A DNA stretch of 64,000 bases from contig NZ_SJPF01000002.1 of assembly GCF_007859755.1 (NCBI RefSeq), positions 751,995 to 815,994 on the forward strand. The letters run 5' to 3'. This stretch comes from Blastopirellula retiformator (GTDB lineage Bacteria > Planctomycetota > Planctomycetia > Pirellulales > Pirellulaceae). Below the pieces are notes generated by a model. That model was not told the origin of the DNA and made no database searches. It was given only the letters and a program-made list of their open reading frames with translations. A program made the position numbers and the translations under genes. Shown piece by piece: positions 8,729-17,002 of this stretch. Numbering within the stretch: the first letter of the stretch is position 1; every line of letters begins with the position of its first letter.

Positions 8729-9057
8729 TTTCTTAGGTCGCTCGCTTCCTGCTCGCTGGCCAGGTCGCCCATCACGATATGCAGCAGCTTTTCCAGCAGC
8801 TGCGGCCGCAAGCGCTCGACCTGGGCGGCTTCGATACTGCGGGCAAGCGACCACTCGTGCAGATGCCGCGTCACAAAGGTGACAATCGCGGTGGTCGGCG
8901 ATACGTCGGGCCGTTTCGCCAGTTCGTAGTAGGCCTCTTTGTCGGCATGAATCATCGGGCGATAGACGAAGTCGAGCGCTCCATGCAGGCCCGTCTGCGC
9001 CGCAATGTGCCCGGTCTCGAAATAGCCGTCGTCGATGAAGTAGTTGGTGTCGGACAT
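8725..9057 (-). CDS. Putative tail assembly chaperone, 110 aa
   Basis: This is a small, mostly helical, acidic-to-neutral protein beginning MSDTNYFIDDGYFETGHIAA and ending EQEASDLRN. It lies directly downstream of the tail tube gene and upstream of a frame-shifted partner, the conserved place of tail chaperones (lambda gpG and analogues). Residues 30-105 are predicted helical from the sequence pattern (HADKEAYYELAKRPDV, LRPQLLEKLLHIVMGDLAS). A ribosome site (AGGAG) precedes ATG 9057. The role is assigned from order and size, not from motif. Confidence 0.65.
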   Translation of the reverse strand: MSDTNYFIDDGYFETGHIAAQTGLHGALDFVYRPMIHADKEAYYELAKRPDVSPTTAIVTFVTRHLHEWSLARSIEAAQVERLRPQLLEKLLHIVMGDLASEQEASDLRN

Positions 9058-9069
9058 GCGGTTCTCCTG

Positions 9070-9978
9070 TTAGGAAGCGTCGGTACAAACGACCGCCAGC
9101 TGCGGTCGATCGTTGGCCAAGTCGGCGAAAGCCTCCAGCTGATGCGTCGGCCGAGTCGGTCCTTTGCCCCGAATCGTTAGCGGCGTTTTCGGCTGTTGCA
9201 CCAGCCCAAAGCTGAAGGTGAGCGTGTCGACGCCGTTGGCGTAGGCGACCTCGGCCGTGACGCCACGAGCCGCCATCTCGATCAGGTTGGTCAGCACGTC
9301 GTCGTCCAGTTCGCTGTCAAAGCGAAGCGTCACCCGACGCGGCCCTTCCGGCAGACTGGTGCGGGTTTGACTGTTGTTGAAGCGATCGAGCTCTAGGGCG
9401 TTGTCGATCGTGATCACTAGGTTGTCGACTTCGATCGTGGTCTCGTCGATCGTGACGCTCGCTTGATGATGGACGAATGGGTTCTTGGCCGAGAGCGTGC
9501 CGGCGATGCTGGGGAAGGTTCCGGCCGCTGCGGCGGCGTCGGCCAGTTTGCCTTGCAGATCGAGTTCGAGCTCTAGCAGTTCTCCCTTGCGGCTGCGGAA
9601 CGTCGCCTGATCGACCTTGAGCCCGCGGTAGGTGTTGACGATGATCTTGCGATCGATGGTGGCCACCAGCTCTGGCAAGCTCTCGGCTAGTGGGAACGCG
9701 TCTTCGACTTCGGTCCCGCCCAGGATGTACGGCAACAGAAACGAAAGATCATCGGGCCGCGGTCGCAGCGAGATCGTTCCTCCCACGGCGTACGTTCCCA
9801 CTTGGGCCGAGTCGCCAATCGACGCCCGGGCGCCAATCATTCCGTCCGCGCGAACGATCGTCGACTGCTTGTCGAGTTCGACGCCAAAGTGCTCGAGCTG
9901 ACGCGTGGCGAGGTTGGTGGCATGCTGCGGGCCCAAGCCCAACTGCGTTTGAAAACCAGAAACGTGCGTAATCGACAT
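9070..9978 (-). CDS. Major tail tube protein (putative)
   Basis: The 302-residue protein is beta-rich and lacks signal peptide or membrane helices. The pattern GTYAVGGTISLRPRPDDLSF, a middle part around residue 165 with SIAGTLSAKNPFVHHQ, then ATFRSRKGELLELELDLQG, and a C-terminal repetition of the same strand order resemble a duplicated tail-tube fold. It lies between a tail-completion-like gene and the tail chaperones, the standard place for the tube protein. A contractile-sheath gene is not seen beside it, which would suit a non-contractile tail. Family membership is inferred. Confidence 0.65.
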   Translation of the reverse strand: MSITHVSGFQTQLGLGPQHATNLATRQLEHFGVELDKQSTIVRADGMIGARASIGDSAQVGTYAVGGTISLRPRPDDLSFLLPYILGGTEVEDAFPLAESLPELVATIDRKIIVNTYRGLKVDQATFRSRKGELLELELDLQGKLADAAAAAGTFPSIAGTLSAKNPFVHHQASVTIDETTIEVDNLVITIDNALELDRFNNSQTRTSLPEGPRRVTLRFDSELDDDVLTNLIEMAARGVTAEVAYANGVDTLTFSFGLVQQPKTPLTIRGKGPTRPTHQLEAFADLANDRPQLAVVCTDAS

Positions 9979-9981
9979 GAT

Positions 9982-10425
9982 CTACCCCTCGTAGGCGAAA
10001 CAACGAATGATGAGCGCGCTGGCGTCGTACTGTTTGGCGAAGGCGGCGGGAAGCGCGACTTTCCCCGGTTCGCACCGGGTGCGAACCACCCCGCCGGCCG
10101 TGATCGGCGATTTGTCATGAAAAGCGCGGCGAATCGCTTCTCGCCAGATGAGCAACGTCCCCAGCGCCTGCTTGCCGAGCGTCTGATTGCTCGCCGCCAC
10201 CAGGCAAACTTCAAACCCATACCCGATTTCGCTTCGCGCGTTCGAGCCTTCGCTCGCTAGCGTTTCGGTCACCGGACAGACGAAGATGCCGCTGGTCATC
10301 TCGCCACTGCTGGGGTTAAACGGCCATTGCTGCTGACGAACGTTTTCGCCAGAGACGCCCTCAAGCTCTAGATCCAAGATCTGGGCGTATACGGCGTCCC
10401 AAATGGTTTCAAAAGCGCTGGGCAT
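9982..10425 (-). CDS. Tail completion/terminator-like protein
   Basis: I chose ATG 10425 (MPSAFETIWDAVYAQILDLE) rather than an in-frame ATG eight codons upstream because GGAG sits six bases before it. The 147-residue protein has an N-terminal helix, a central beta part (SGIFVCPVTETLASEG; IGYGFEVCLVAASNQ) and LLIWREAIRRAFHD, the size and pattern of head-tail or tail-terminator proteins that form rings at the top of the tail. Three bases separate it from the tail tube start. A MITE-like repeat lies just upstream. Confidence 0.6.
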   Translation of the reverse strand: MPSAFETIWDAVYAQILDLELEGVSGENVRQQQWPFNPSSGEMTSGIFVCPVTETLASEGSNARSEIGYGFEVCLVAASNQTLGKQALGTLLIWREAIRRAFHDKSPITAGGVVRTRCEPGKVALPAAFAKQYDASALIIRCFAYEG

Positions 10426-10448
10426 AAGGTTCTCCGTAGGATCCAACA

Positions 10449-10581
10449 CTAGCCCGCTGCGCCAGCGAGGGAATGCGTTCGGAAATGTGTAATGACTAAG
10501 CCCTAATGTCTAAGACGAAACTTCAGGATATGAATCATTCGTTCCTTGCAACCGCATTCCCTCGCTGGCGCTGCGGGCTAG
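10449..10581. repeat. Family B MITE-like element, copy 1
   Basis: This 133-bp element begins and ends with CTAG. Its terminal inverted repeats are about 28 bp (CTAGCCCGCTGCGCCAGCGA at the left, its complement at the right). The interior carries the phrase AAGCCCTAATGTC, shared with copies at 19173 and 20453. It fills the gap between two phage genes and encodes nothing. Confidence 0.85.
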
Positions 10582-10595
10582 TATCTGGATTTCAC

Positions 10596-10925
10596 TCAGG
10601 TCACGTGGCGGATGCACAAGCATCGCCATTGCGTTTTCCACTGGGCGCCGGCGACCGCTTGAATGGTCCACCTGGCGCCGCCGCTTTGCGTGATCACGCC
10701 GCCGCCGATTGGCTTCTTGCCTTCCAGCGTCGCGTCCCAGACCACGAACGTGGCGTAGTCGTTTTGCAGGGCGGCCCGGCCATCGACGTTGGCGAGCGCC
10801 GTTTGGTCAGGCTCGATCAGGCGAGCCTTCACGCCGGTCGTTTCTCCGGTGGCGTCGGCATAGGCGACTTCCTCGATGTCGCCGAACGCTCGCCAGTTGT
10901 CTTTCAGGGCGTCGTAGTAGCTCAT
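10596..10925 (-). CDS. Head-tail connector-region protein, 109 aa
   Basis: The protein starts MSYYDALKDNWRAFGDIEEV at ATG 10925, which overlaps the previous stop as ATGA. Longer in-frame starts would run through a repeat and are rejected. It is beta-rich (ATGETTGVKARLIEP; DYATFVVWDATLEG; ARWTIQAVAG). Such small proteins between capsid and tail genes are usually head-completion or connector proteins. No motif confirms this. Confidence 0.6.
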   Translation of the reverse strand: MSYYDALKDNWRAFGDIEEVAYADATGETTGVKARLIEPDQTALANVDGRAALQNDYATFVVWDATLEGKKPIGGGVITQSGGARWTIQAVAGAQWKTQWRCLCIRHVT

Positions 10926-11164
10926 GCCAAGCGTCCTTGTCGTTTGACCGTCCACGGGCCGTGAAAGAGTGCAAGCGACCTTTCGATTTGCTCCAGCTCT
11001 TCGTACAGGCTTTTTCGATACGCAACCTGCCGCACATGATCGCCACCGCCGGAAGTATCGGGTCCGCCGCCGATCTCCCCTTCGGTAAGGGCGGCGATCT
11101 GCAGCAGGATCGCGTCGCGGCGGGTCTGGAGCGCTTCGAGTTGTTGCAATTTGGTAAGGGTCAT
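10922..11164 (-). CDS. Small helical head-tail joining-type protein, 80 aa
   Basis: The product is largely helical (MTLTKLQQLEALQTRRDAIL and SLYEELEQIERSLALFHG) with a Gly-rich hinge. Size, helix content and the position between capsid and tail genes resemble lambda gpW-like joining proteins, although sequence similarity cannot be judged here. It is coupled by ATGA to the next gene and separated from the upstream gene by a REPIN. Confidence 0.55.
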   Translation of the reverse strand: MTLTKLQQLEALQTRRDAILLQIAALTEGEIGGGPDTSGGGDHVRQVAYRKSLYEELEQIERSLALFHGPWTVKRQGRLA

Positions 11165-11193
11165 GTCGGTTCCTGCTGAACAAGAAGAAAAAC

Positions 11194-11282
<89 letters not shown>

Positions 11283-11286
11283 ATCT

Positions 11287-11688
11287 CTACGTGGAAATAA
11301 CCTTGGCGTACGGGTTGTACGCTTGGGTGCTTTCGATCTTCAGTTGGGCGAAGGCGATGCTGATCGCTTCCGCTTCGTCGATGGCGGTGATCGGGCTGAC
11401 GACTCGCGGTCCGCCGTTGCCGCTCCGCAGGGTCACCTCGTAGTCGCGAACGATCGCGTGCTTTCCTTGCGAGCGAAGCCAAGCACGGACATTTCGCACG
11501 TCGGCCGGCACCTCACGCTGGTGGATTCGACCGCTGGCCGACTTCGTTTGGGCGGCGCCTTGTTGCGACTGCTCTAGCAAGACCAGCTCTTCGTCCAGCA
11601 ATTGCCGCTCAGCGGTCAACTCGGCCCGCAGCTGAGCGAGTTCGGCCCGCTCGGCCGCCAATTCGTCTTTGGAATTCTGTTGCGTCAT
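11287..11688 (-). CDS. Coiled-coil phage protein next to capsid gene, 133 aa
   Basis: Residues 8-45 form a clear coiled coil (ELAAERAELAQLRAELTAER). The rest is mixed, including RNVRAWLRSQGKHAIVRDYE and EAEAISIAFAQLKIES. It lies directly downstream of the major capsid gene with a REPIN in between. A connector, stabiliser or scaffold role is possible. I do not recognise the family. Confidence 0.55.
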   Translation of the reverse strand: MTQQNSKDELAAERAELAQLRAELTAERQLLDEELVLLEQSQQGAAQTKSASGRIHQREVPADVRNVRAWLRSQGKHAIVRDYEVTLRSGNGGPRVVSPITAIDEAEAISIAFAQLKIESTQAYNPYAKVIST

Positions 11689-11720
11689 AGGGTTCTCGGT
11701 TGGAGAAGGGATGTCTTACC

Positions 11721-11822
11721 GTGTGCCACTGCTGGCTTGCCCAGCAGTGAATCGATTTTCTCGTATCGTTTGGTGAGAAGCTCGAAAGCGAGGCCCACTG
11801 CTGGACAAGCCGGCAGTGGCGC
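11721..11822. repeat. REPIN copy 2
   Basis: The left palindrome GTGTGCCACTGCTGGCTTGC (from 11721) and the right palindrome CCACTGCTGGACAAGCCGGC (from 11795) lie about 50 bases apart in the gap downstream of the capsid gene. They match the REPIN at 11194 and the palindromes around the RAYT gene. Confidence 0.75.
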
Positions 11823-11843
11823 CCGAGCCGCTTTCAATCGACG

Positions 11844-13070
11844 CTAGCTGGTCGACTTCACCACCTTGCGAGGTTCTTTGACCGCCATCACGCCTCGTTC
11901 GCTGATCTTGAACTGAACGGCGATGTCGCGGGTCATTTCGAGATGGCTGCCGGTCGGGGCTTCGACCGCTTCCGGCGCCCAGTTCTCGACGTAGGCGAAG
12001 GCGCCTTGGAAGTCGCCATAGAACCAACTCGACGGCGATCCAGTTCGCGACTGCACGTATTCGTTGCTCCGAATCTCGTAGTCGCGCGGCAGCCGGTTCC
12101 CCTGCACGATCGTTTCGCGATCGCCGCTGGTCTCGCGAACCTCGGTCGCATTGAGGATCGCCTTCGCCTTCCACTCGAGCGACTTCGGGCAGACCAGCTG
12201 CGTTTTGCCAAGCACGATCGGCTCGCCATCTTGCGGGTCGGTCATCGCCTGGAACTTGTCGTGCACCGCGACCAGCGACTCGTAGTCGGAGAGCGCGTTC
12301 GACGCGACCAGGTTGTCGAAGTCATGGTCGCCGGCGGCCGAGCCATAGGTGTCGATCACCGGGCGATTCTTGCGGCGGTACGAGTTGACGATTCCCAAAC
12401 AGGTGTCGAGGATTCGCTTCTCGCGATTGACCGCCAAGATCATCGCCGCTTCGCCGGCGCGACGCAGCACCATGCCGGTCGTGTCGAAGAAGATCGCCTC
12501 GCGGGTGATCGGCACGATGAAGCCGTACTTCTTCGTCTCCGGCGACATCACCCAATCTTCGGCCAGGCTGACCGTCGGATAGTCGTGCCCTTCCTTCACC
12601 TCTTGAGCATGATCGCCAAGCATCGTCATCCCGGCGAACTTTTCCCATTGGTGGGTCGACGGAATCAACTCGACCAGCGACATGCCGATCAGCTCCGGCT
12701 TGTTGAACTCCTCCATCATCCGGGTATAGAAGACCTGGCCAATCAAGTTGGCGAACGCCGCGCTGCGGACGCCCGACTCGTAGATACGATGGCCGGTGAC
12801 GCGGCCATCCTTCGTATCGCGCCAGCTGTTGACCATTTCGCGGCCGCAGCGTTTGCCCATGCGGTCGGTGACCGTCGCTTCAAAGATGCTGCGGATGCTG
12901 ATCTCGTCGGCGCGCAATTGGCCCGAACGAAGCGCCCCCTTCAGCGCGTCCATCGCCGGGTTGGGGACTTCGTCGTAACTGATCGACTCATGAACGCCCA
13001 TCCGCCGACAAACGGCTTTCCGCTGACGTTCGCCAACTTCAAAATCATGGGCCAGTTCGAGATAGTTCAT
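11844..13070 (-). CDS. Major capsid protein
   Basis: The 408-residue protein has the length and pattern of an HK97-fold major capsid protein: a helical N-terminal arm (residues 1-60), a long middle domain with VNREKRILDTCLGIVNSY near 225-240, a V/P-rich sheet segment (GEPIVLGKTQLVCPKSLEWK near 285-305) and a C-terminal strand (DIAVQFKISERGVMAVKEPR). The phrases KKYGFIVPITREAIFFDTTG and SWFYGDFQGAFAYVENW are typical of such capsid proteins. It lies downstream of portal and protease genes. RBS GGAGTATTCC precedes ATG 13070. Confidence 0.8.
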   Translation of the reverse strand: MNYLELAHDFEVGERQRKAVCRRMGVHESISYDEVPNPAMDALKGALRSGQLRADEISIRSIFEATVTDRMGKRCGREMVNSWRDTKDGRVTGHRIYESGVRSAAFANLIGQVFYTRMMEEFNKPELIGMSLVELIPSTHQWEKFAGMTMLGDHAQEVKEGHDYPTVSLAEDWVMSPETKKYGFIVPITREAIFFDTTGMVLRRAGEAAMILAVNREKRILDTCLGIVNSYRRKNRPVIDTYGSAAGDHDFDNLVASNALSDYESLVAVHDKFQAMTDPQDGEPIVLGKTQLVCPKSLEWKAKAILNATEVRETSGDRETIVQGNRLPRDYEIRSNEYVQSRTGSPSSWFYGDFQGAFAYVENWAPEAVEAPTGSHLEMTRDIAVQFKISERGVMAVKEPRKVVKSTS

Positions 13071-13113
13071 GGAATACTCCGGGGGAGGTTTTTAGGTGTA
13101 GTTCGTTCTCTTG

Positions 13114-13206
13114 GGCGCCACTGCTGGCTGGTCCAGCATTGGCACACAGCTTCTTGGCGTGAACAGACTGGTGGCCGCATTCCCTCGGCTCGCGCCTCGG
13201 GTTAGT
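13114..13206. repeat. REP palindrome plus half of a family B repeat
   Basis: A degenerate REP (GCGCCACTGCTGGCTGGTCC, 13114 onward, ending GGCACAC) is followed at 13180-13206 by the family-B-like end GCATTCCCTCGGCTCGCGCC. Together they fill the gap upstream of the capsid gene. Confidence 0.65.
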
Positions 13207-13212
13207 TTGGGA

Positions 13213-13941
13213 CTACGTCGTGACGCCGAAGGCGATGGCGTCGAGGTAGAAGACTTCTTCCGCCGCACTGCCGGTTTGACCGCCGCAGAGGACGTTCATC
13301 TCGGTCGCGCCGCTCAACGGGACTTCGTGCGTGATCGGTTCGTTCAGGTTCGACGTCGCCTTGGTGCAGACGTGACCGTCGATCAGAAAGACGAACCGCC
13401 CGTAGGCGCCGCCGGGCAGGACCTCGAACTGGATCTCGAAGTCGGCCATTTCGCTCGACGCGGCCGTAATGCCGGTGTCGTCGACGTACTGCGTGCTGCC
13501 GGCCGAGCTGACGCACTTCCAGGTCGTTTCGCCATCGACCTTGTAGATCATGGCGCCACAAAAGTTGCCGGCCGGTCCGCCGCCGTTTGCCGCCAAGATG
13601 GCGCCGACGGCGGCGTTGTTCATGCAGCCGATCGCGACGGCGCTCGCGACATTGGCGCCTGCTTCGCTGTAGCGAAATTTCGACTTCAAGACGAAGGAGC
13701 GATCCATCTTGATCACCTCGCCTTTGGTCGCCAGGTAGCAACCGTCGTTATCGGCGGCCGACGTGGCGCCGGTGGCGATTCGCAGCACGCCGCCCGACGC
13801 ATCGGTCACCGCGATCGCCGAAGAGGCGTTATCGCCCAGCTTCTCGAAGACGTCGGTATCGAGACCAAAGCAGTGATCCGCATAGGCGGCCTGAAAACCG
13901 AGCCCGTAAACGGGACTGTTGGGGTGAAGCGTTTGAGGCAT
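13213..13941 (-). CDS. Jelly-roll-like capsid-associated protein, 242 aa
   Basis: I chose ATG 13941 (MPQTLHPNSPVYGLGFQAAY) because the frame upstream runs into a repeat and the protease gene. The protein resembles LamG/concanavalin jelly rolls: GVLRIATGATSAADNDGCYL, FVLKSKFRYSEAGANVASAV, EIQFEVLPGGAYGRFVFLID and LYLDAIAFG-like FYLDAIAFGVTT at the end. In the head module just before the capsid gene, it may be a head decoration protein. The function is inferred from fold and place. Confidence 0.65.
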   Translation of the reverse strand: MPQTLHPNSPVYGLGFQAAYADHCFGLDTDVFEKLGDNASSAIAVTDASGGVLRIATGATSAADNDGCYLATKGEVIKMDRSFVLKSKFRYSEAGANVASAVAIGCMNNAAVGAILAANGGGPAGNFCGAMIYKVDGETTWKCVSSAGSTQYVDDTGITAASSEMADFEIQFEVLPGGAYGRFVFLIDGHVCTKATSNLNEPITHEVPLSGATEMNVLCGGQTGSAAEEVFYLDAIAFGVTT

Positions 13942-13997
13942 ATTTGTAGTCCTAACTGAAACAGGGGTTTGCTTGGTTGGTGAATTGCCGCCCCGGC

Positions 13998-14083
13998 GTA
14001 GGGTCCGCTGTGCGGACCGAGAAGCGCCGGTTGACTGGTTTGGCAGAGTTGGTTCGCAGGGCGTGGTCCGCACAGCGGACCCT
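13998..14083. repeat. Family C inverted-repeat element, copy 1
   Basis: The left end GTAGGGTCCGCTGTGCGGAC (13998) and right end GGTCCGCACAGCGGACCC (14064) are inverted copies, each itself palindromic. A second copy with the same ends lies at 22152-22247. It occupies the gap downstream of the prohead protease gene. Confidence 0.8.
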
Positions 14084-14110
14084 TCGGCTCTAGTTTTTCC
14101 TTTCCCCTCT

Positions 14111-15223
14111 CTACTTACTTCCCAATCCCCACGCGGCGTACATTTGCTCGCGGGTGCGGTGGAGCGGTTCTGCTTCGGGCGAATGCGACTCCCAGACCGG
14201 GATTTCGCCGCCAGCGATCGGAGCGAACGCCGGGCCGATGTCGCTCGCGGCGACGTGAGCTTCCATCTCGGCACGACTGGTCATCGCTTGCAATTGAGTT
14301 CGCAACGGCGAGTCGCTCGGCAGCCCGGCCGATTCCAGCACCGCGGCGGCCCATTGATCGCGTTCCAGCAGATCGAGCCGCCGCGTCACTCGGCGAAGCT
14401 CGACCAGCAAGCGGCGGCTAACGCTTTCCTGGGCCGATTGCGCCGCGGCGATCGGTTCGCCGCTTTGCAGCAGCAGCTGCTGCGCTTGCCAGATCGCGTG
14501 CAGCACGTCGGCCGAATCGCCCGCGTCGAGCGCCGCGATCACCGCCGCGCGAAAGTTGGCCAAGAGCGTCTCTTCGAGCGGCGCGTCGATTTCTTCCCAC
14601 GGTCGCTCAAGCAGCGGCTGCTGGCCGATCTCTACCGTTTCCAGCTTCGCCAGCACGTCGTCTCGCGCCGGGTAGGCGGTCGCGTCGAGTGACGCCAGCC
14701 GCTCTGCAAGGGTCGCTGTCATACCAGTTCGCTCCGATTCAAAAATGCCGCGGGCCGTCGCCGGTTCGCCTACCAGGTCGACCGAACGAACCGCGATGAT
14801 CTTGGTGACTTGAAACACGCCCGCCTCGTCGACATAACCGTCGATGTCGGCGTCATGCGACAGGCCAAACGTCTCGGGAAAGCGCTCGGCCCGCTCGCAA
14901 ACCAGCTCGGCCAGTTGATGCGACTTCAGGAAATGGAGATCGCCGTAGAGGGCGTCCGCCTGTCGCTTCACGTTCCGCAACACGCCAAAGCCGGCCAGAA
15001 ACGACCGCTCTTCGCCGGGGGCGAAACCATGGTCAATGTTGACCTTCACCCCTTCGTACAGCAGCGCTGCGCTGTCGAGCGCCGCCGAATAGTTGCGGCC
15101 GTTCCGCGAGAGTGGACCGCAGATCTGCACCTGGCGGATCACGCCATCTTCGCGATCGACTTGCCCCGAGGTTTGGGTGACGCCGACCGCCTCTTTGACG
15201 CGTAGTTGTTTGGGTGTAGACAT
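14111..15223 (-). CDS. Prohead protease with scaffold-like tail
   Basis: I chose ATG 15223 because AGGAG precedes it. The N-terminal 175 residues carry features of herpesvirus/T4-type prohead proteases: GPLSRNGRNYSAALDSAALL, NIDHGFAPGEERSFLAGFGV with a candidate catalytic His, and AVRSVDLVGEPATARGIFES with the candidate catalytic Ser. From about residue 190 the protein is Ala/Leu/Glu-rich and helical, as in an internal scaffold. This portal-protease/scaffold-capsid order is standard for head modules. The C-terminus (REQMYAAWGLGSK) may be a capsid-binding tail. Confidence 0.75.
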   Translation of the reverse strand: MSTPKQLRVKEAVGVTQTSGQVDREDGVIRQVQICGPLSRNGRNYSAALDSAALLYEGVKVNIDHGFAPGEERSFLAGFGVLRNVKRQADALYGDLHFLKSHQLAELVCERAERFPETFGLSHDADIDGYVDEAGVFQVTKIIAVRSVDLVGEPATARGIFESERTGMTATLAERLASLDATAYPARDDVLAKLETVEIGQQPLLERPWEEIDAPLEETLLANFRAAVIAALDAGDSADVLHAIWQAQQLLLQSGEPIAAAQSAQESVSRRLLVELRRVTRRLDLLERDQWAAAVLESAGLPSDSPLRTQLQAMTSRAEMEAHVAASDIGPAFAPIAGGEIPVWESHSPEAEPLHRTREQMYAAWGLGSK

Positions 15224-15260
15224 ATTTTCTCCTGGGGAGGCGTTGTGTTGGTTCGTCGTC

Positions 15261-15337
15261 GCGTGTGCCACTAGCAATGGTTGCGTTGTGGATCGATTGC
15301 AGGCTCACACTGCTCGACAAGCCGGCAGTGGCGCACG
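15261..15337. repeat. Degenerate REPIN copy 3
   Basis: The left end GTGTGCCACTAGCAATGG and right end CTGCTCGACAAGCCGGCAGT then GGCGCAC are inverted and match the other REPINs with several changes. A family-B-like end (GCATTCCCTCGGCTTGCGCC, 15367) follows immediately and supplies the portal gene's stop codon. Confidence 0.6.
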
Positions 15338-15390
15338 TTGAATGGGCTGATACAGAATGGTGGCCGCATTCCCTCGGCTTGCGCCTCGGG

Positions 15391-16935
15391 TTAGTGTTGA
15401 GATTCCTCGTTCGCTTCGTTCCGTCGCTCTTCGTCCAGGTCGAGATCGAACCGGCTGGCTAACGTTCGGCGCGACATGACGCCGCTTTCTCGCAGCGACT
15501 GCGCGACGCGGAGTTCCTTCTCCTTGTCGCGCACCGCGGGGGAGGTCGCTTCGATCGTCATCGCCAACAGCCGCCGAATCTGTCGCCAGGCGAAACCGCA
15601 GCGGCGGAAACGGCCTTGCTCGAAGTAGATCCGCAGCACTCGCCACAGCAGCGTTTCAAAGGCGGTGATGTATTTCTGTTGGGCCGATTCGATCGCTCGG
15701 GTGAATGGGGCGCCCGCTTCTAGGATTGACGCGTAGTTGTTGTTCGACGCGTCGCCGCTGATCATGTGCTCGGGCATGCTCCAGCGAACGCCGGTCGCGC
15801 GGCGCATCGCCTGCAAGATCTGCACAAAATTGCCGGCCTGCGCGCCTGCCATCGGACCAGCCTGAAACTCGCGGCCGAAGGTGTCGATCACCTCGCCGTT
15901 GCGCCAGTTGCTAGCCGCGAAGGTGGGATTGTCGCCGGCTAGCGAAGGCCCACCGGCTAAGCTCTCGATCGAGCCGCCGCTCGGCAAACTGCTGGCGTTC
16001 TTGATGATCAAAGCGATCGACGCTTGGATGCCGGCGCCGGTTCCCATCCGGCTCAGCAGTTCGGTCGCGCCAACGATTCGCCCGCTGACCGGATAAAAGT
16101 CGCTCAGCCCCCGCTTCACATGCCGCGGCACATTTCGCTTCAATTGCAGAAAACGAGACGGCGGGTAAAAGCTCCACTGCTCGGCGTCGCCATTCCAACG
16201 AACGAAGTAGCCATACACGTCGCTCGCGTCTCCTTGCCGGGTGGCGACGCCATACCGCCAGTCGAGCGGATGCGAGAGTCTGTGCCGCCGACGCAACTCT
16301 TCTTCCAGCAGTCGCGGATCGAGCGGCTGGGTCAGCCAGGCCGGTTCGACATGCCGGGCCCGTACGCCGTCGGCGTCAGCTTCGAGCGCGATCAGCAGTT
16401 CGCCGTCGACGATCGAGTCTTTGACCAGCTCCTCCTCAAAGCCGAGCTCCCACTCATTGCGGGCGAGGAACTCCTCCACGCACCGCCGCGCCTCGTCTCG
16501 CAACAGGTCGACGCTCGCCGATTTCTCCGTCGCGTTGACCGCGTACGTAAAACCGGTGTGCACGACGTAGTGGACCAGGTTGCCCAAGACCCCTACCGCC
16601 GTTTCGTCTCCGTCCGCCAAGGCGCGTGCGATCCCGCGAAAGAGCGCGAGTTCCGCTTCCGATCGAAAGACCGGCCCATAGTGGCCATCTTTGCGATTGG
16701 TCGCCACATCCGGCGTCGCCCAAGATTCCAGGCTGACGGATTCATAGAAGTCGATCGGCCGCTGGACAGCCCGACCGTGAGCAAGACGAACGTCGCCTAA
16801 AGACTCGCGGACCTGCTGCGGACGAGACGCGGCTTCCACCAAGTGATCGCGAAGCGGCTGCAAGCGACTCCGAACTTCGATTTCGGCTCGCAGCTCTTGC
16901 TCGCGGGACACCCAGCTTTGGGATTCTTCTTGCAT
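15391..16935 (-). CDS. Phage portal protein
   Basis: A 514-residue product from ATG 16935 (MQEESQSWVSREQELRAEIE); an alternative ATG lies at 16983 and neither has a strong ribosome site. Portal features are the N-terminal helical part, the sequence LVKDSIVDGELLIALEADAD (portal wing), AWLTQPLDPRLLEEEL, IVGATELLSRMGTGAGIQAS, and the C-terminal crown with EHMISGDASNNNYASILEAG, a phrase close to the lambda-type portal family. It forms the DNA entry ring of the capsid. The stop TAA lies inside a repeat end (CTAA, 15391-15394). Confidence 0.85.
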   Translation of the reverse strand: MQEESQSWVSREQELRAEIEVRSRLQPLRDHLVEAASRPQQVRESLGDVRLAHGRAVQRPIDFYESVSLESWATPDVATNRKDGHYGPVFRSEAELALFRGIARALADGDETAVGVLGNLVHYVVHTGFTYAVNATEKSASVDLLRDEARRCVEEFLARNEWELGFEEELVKDSIVDGELLIALEADADGVRARHVEPAWLTQPLDPRLLEEELRRRHRLSHPLDWRYGVATRQGDASDVYGYFVRWNGDAEQWSFYPPSRFLQLKRNVPRHVKRGLSDFYPVSGRIVGATELLSRMGTGAGIQASIALIIKNASSLPSGGSIESLAGGPSLAGDNPTFAASNWRNGEVIDTFGREFQAGPMAGAQAGNFVQILQAMRRATGVRWSMPEHMISGDASNNNYASILEAGAPFTRAIESAQQKYITAFETLLWRVLRIYFEQGRFRRCGFAWRQIRRLLAMTIEATSPAVRDKEKELRVAQSLRESGVMSRRTLASRFDLDLDEERRNEANEESQH

Positions 16936-17002
16936 GAGTATTGCTCGGTTTTGATTACTTGTCCGCCGATGAATATCGGGCAAATGCCAATGACGAATCC
17001 GA

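Noticed and set aside
8357..9088. Reading the whole 243-codon minus frame as one gene
   Set aside because: Its first half is an Arg-rich shadow of the 110-aa chaperone frame; only the part after 8728 has protein-like composition.
11943..13205. Plus-strand open frame of 420 codons opposite the capsid gene
   Set aside because: Composition (Arg/His/Asp-rich) is that of an antisense shadow; the minus strand encodes a clear capsid-like protein.
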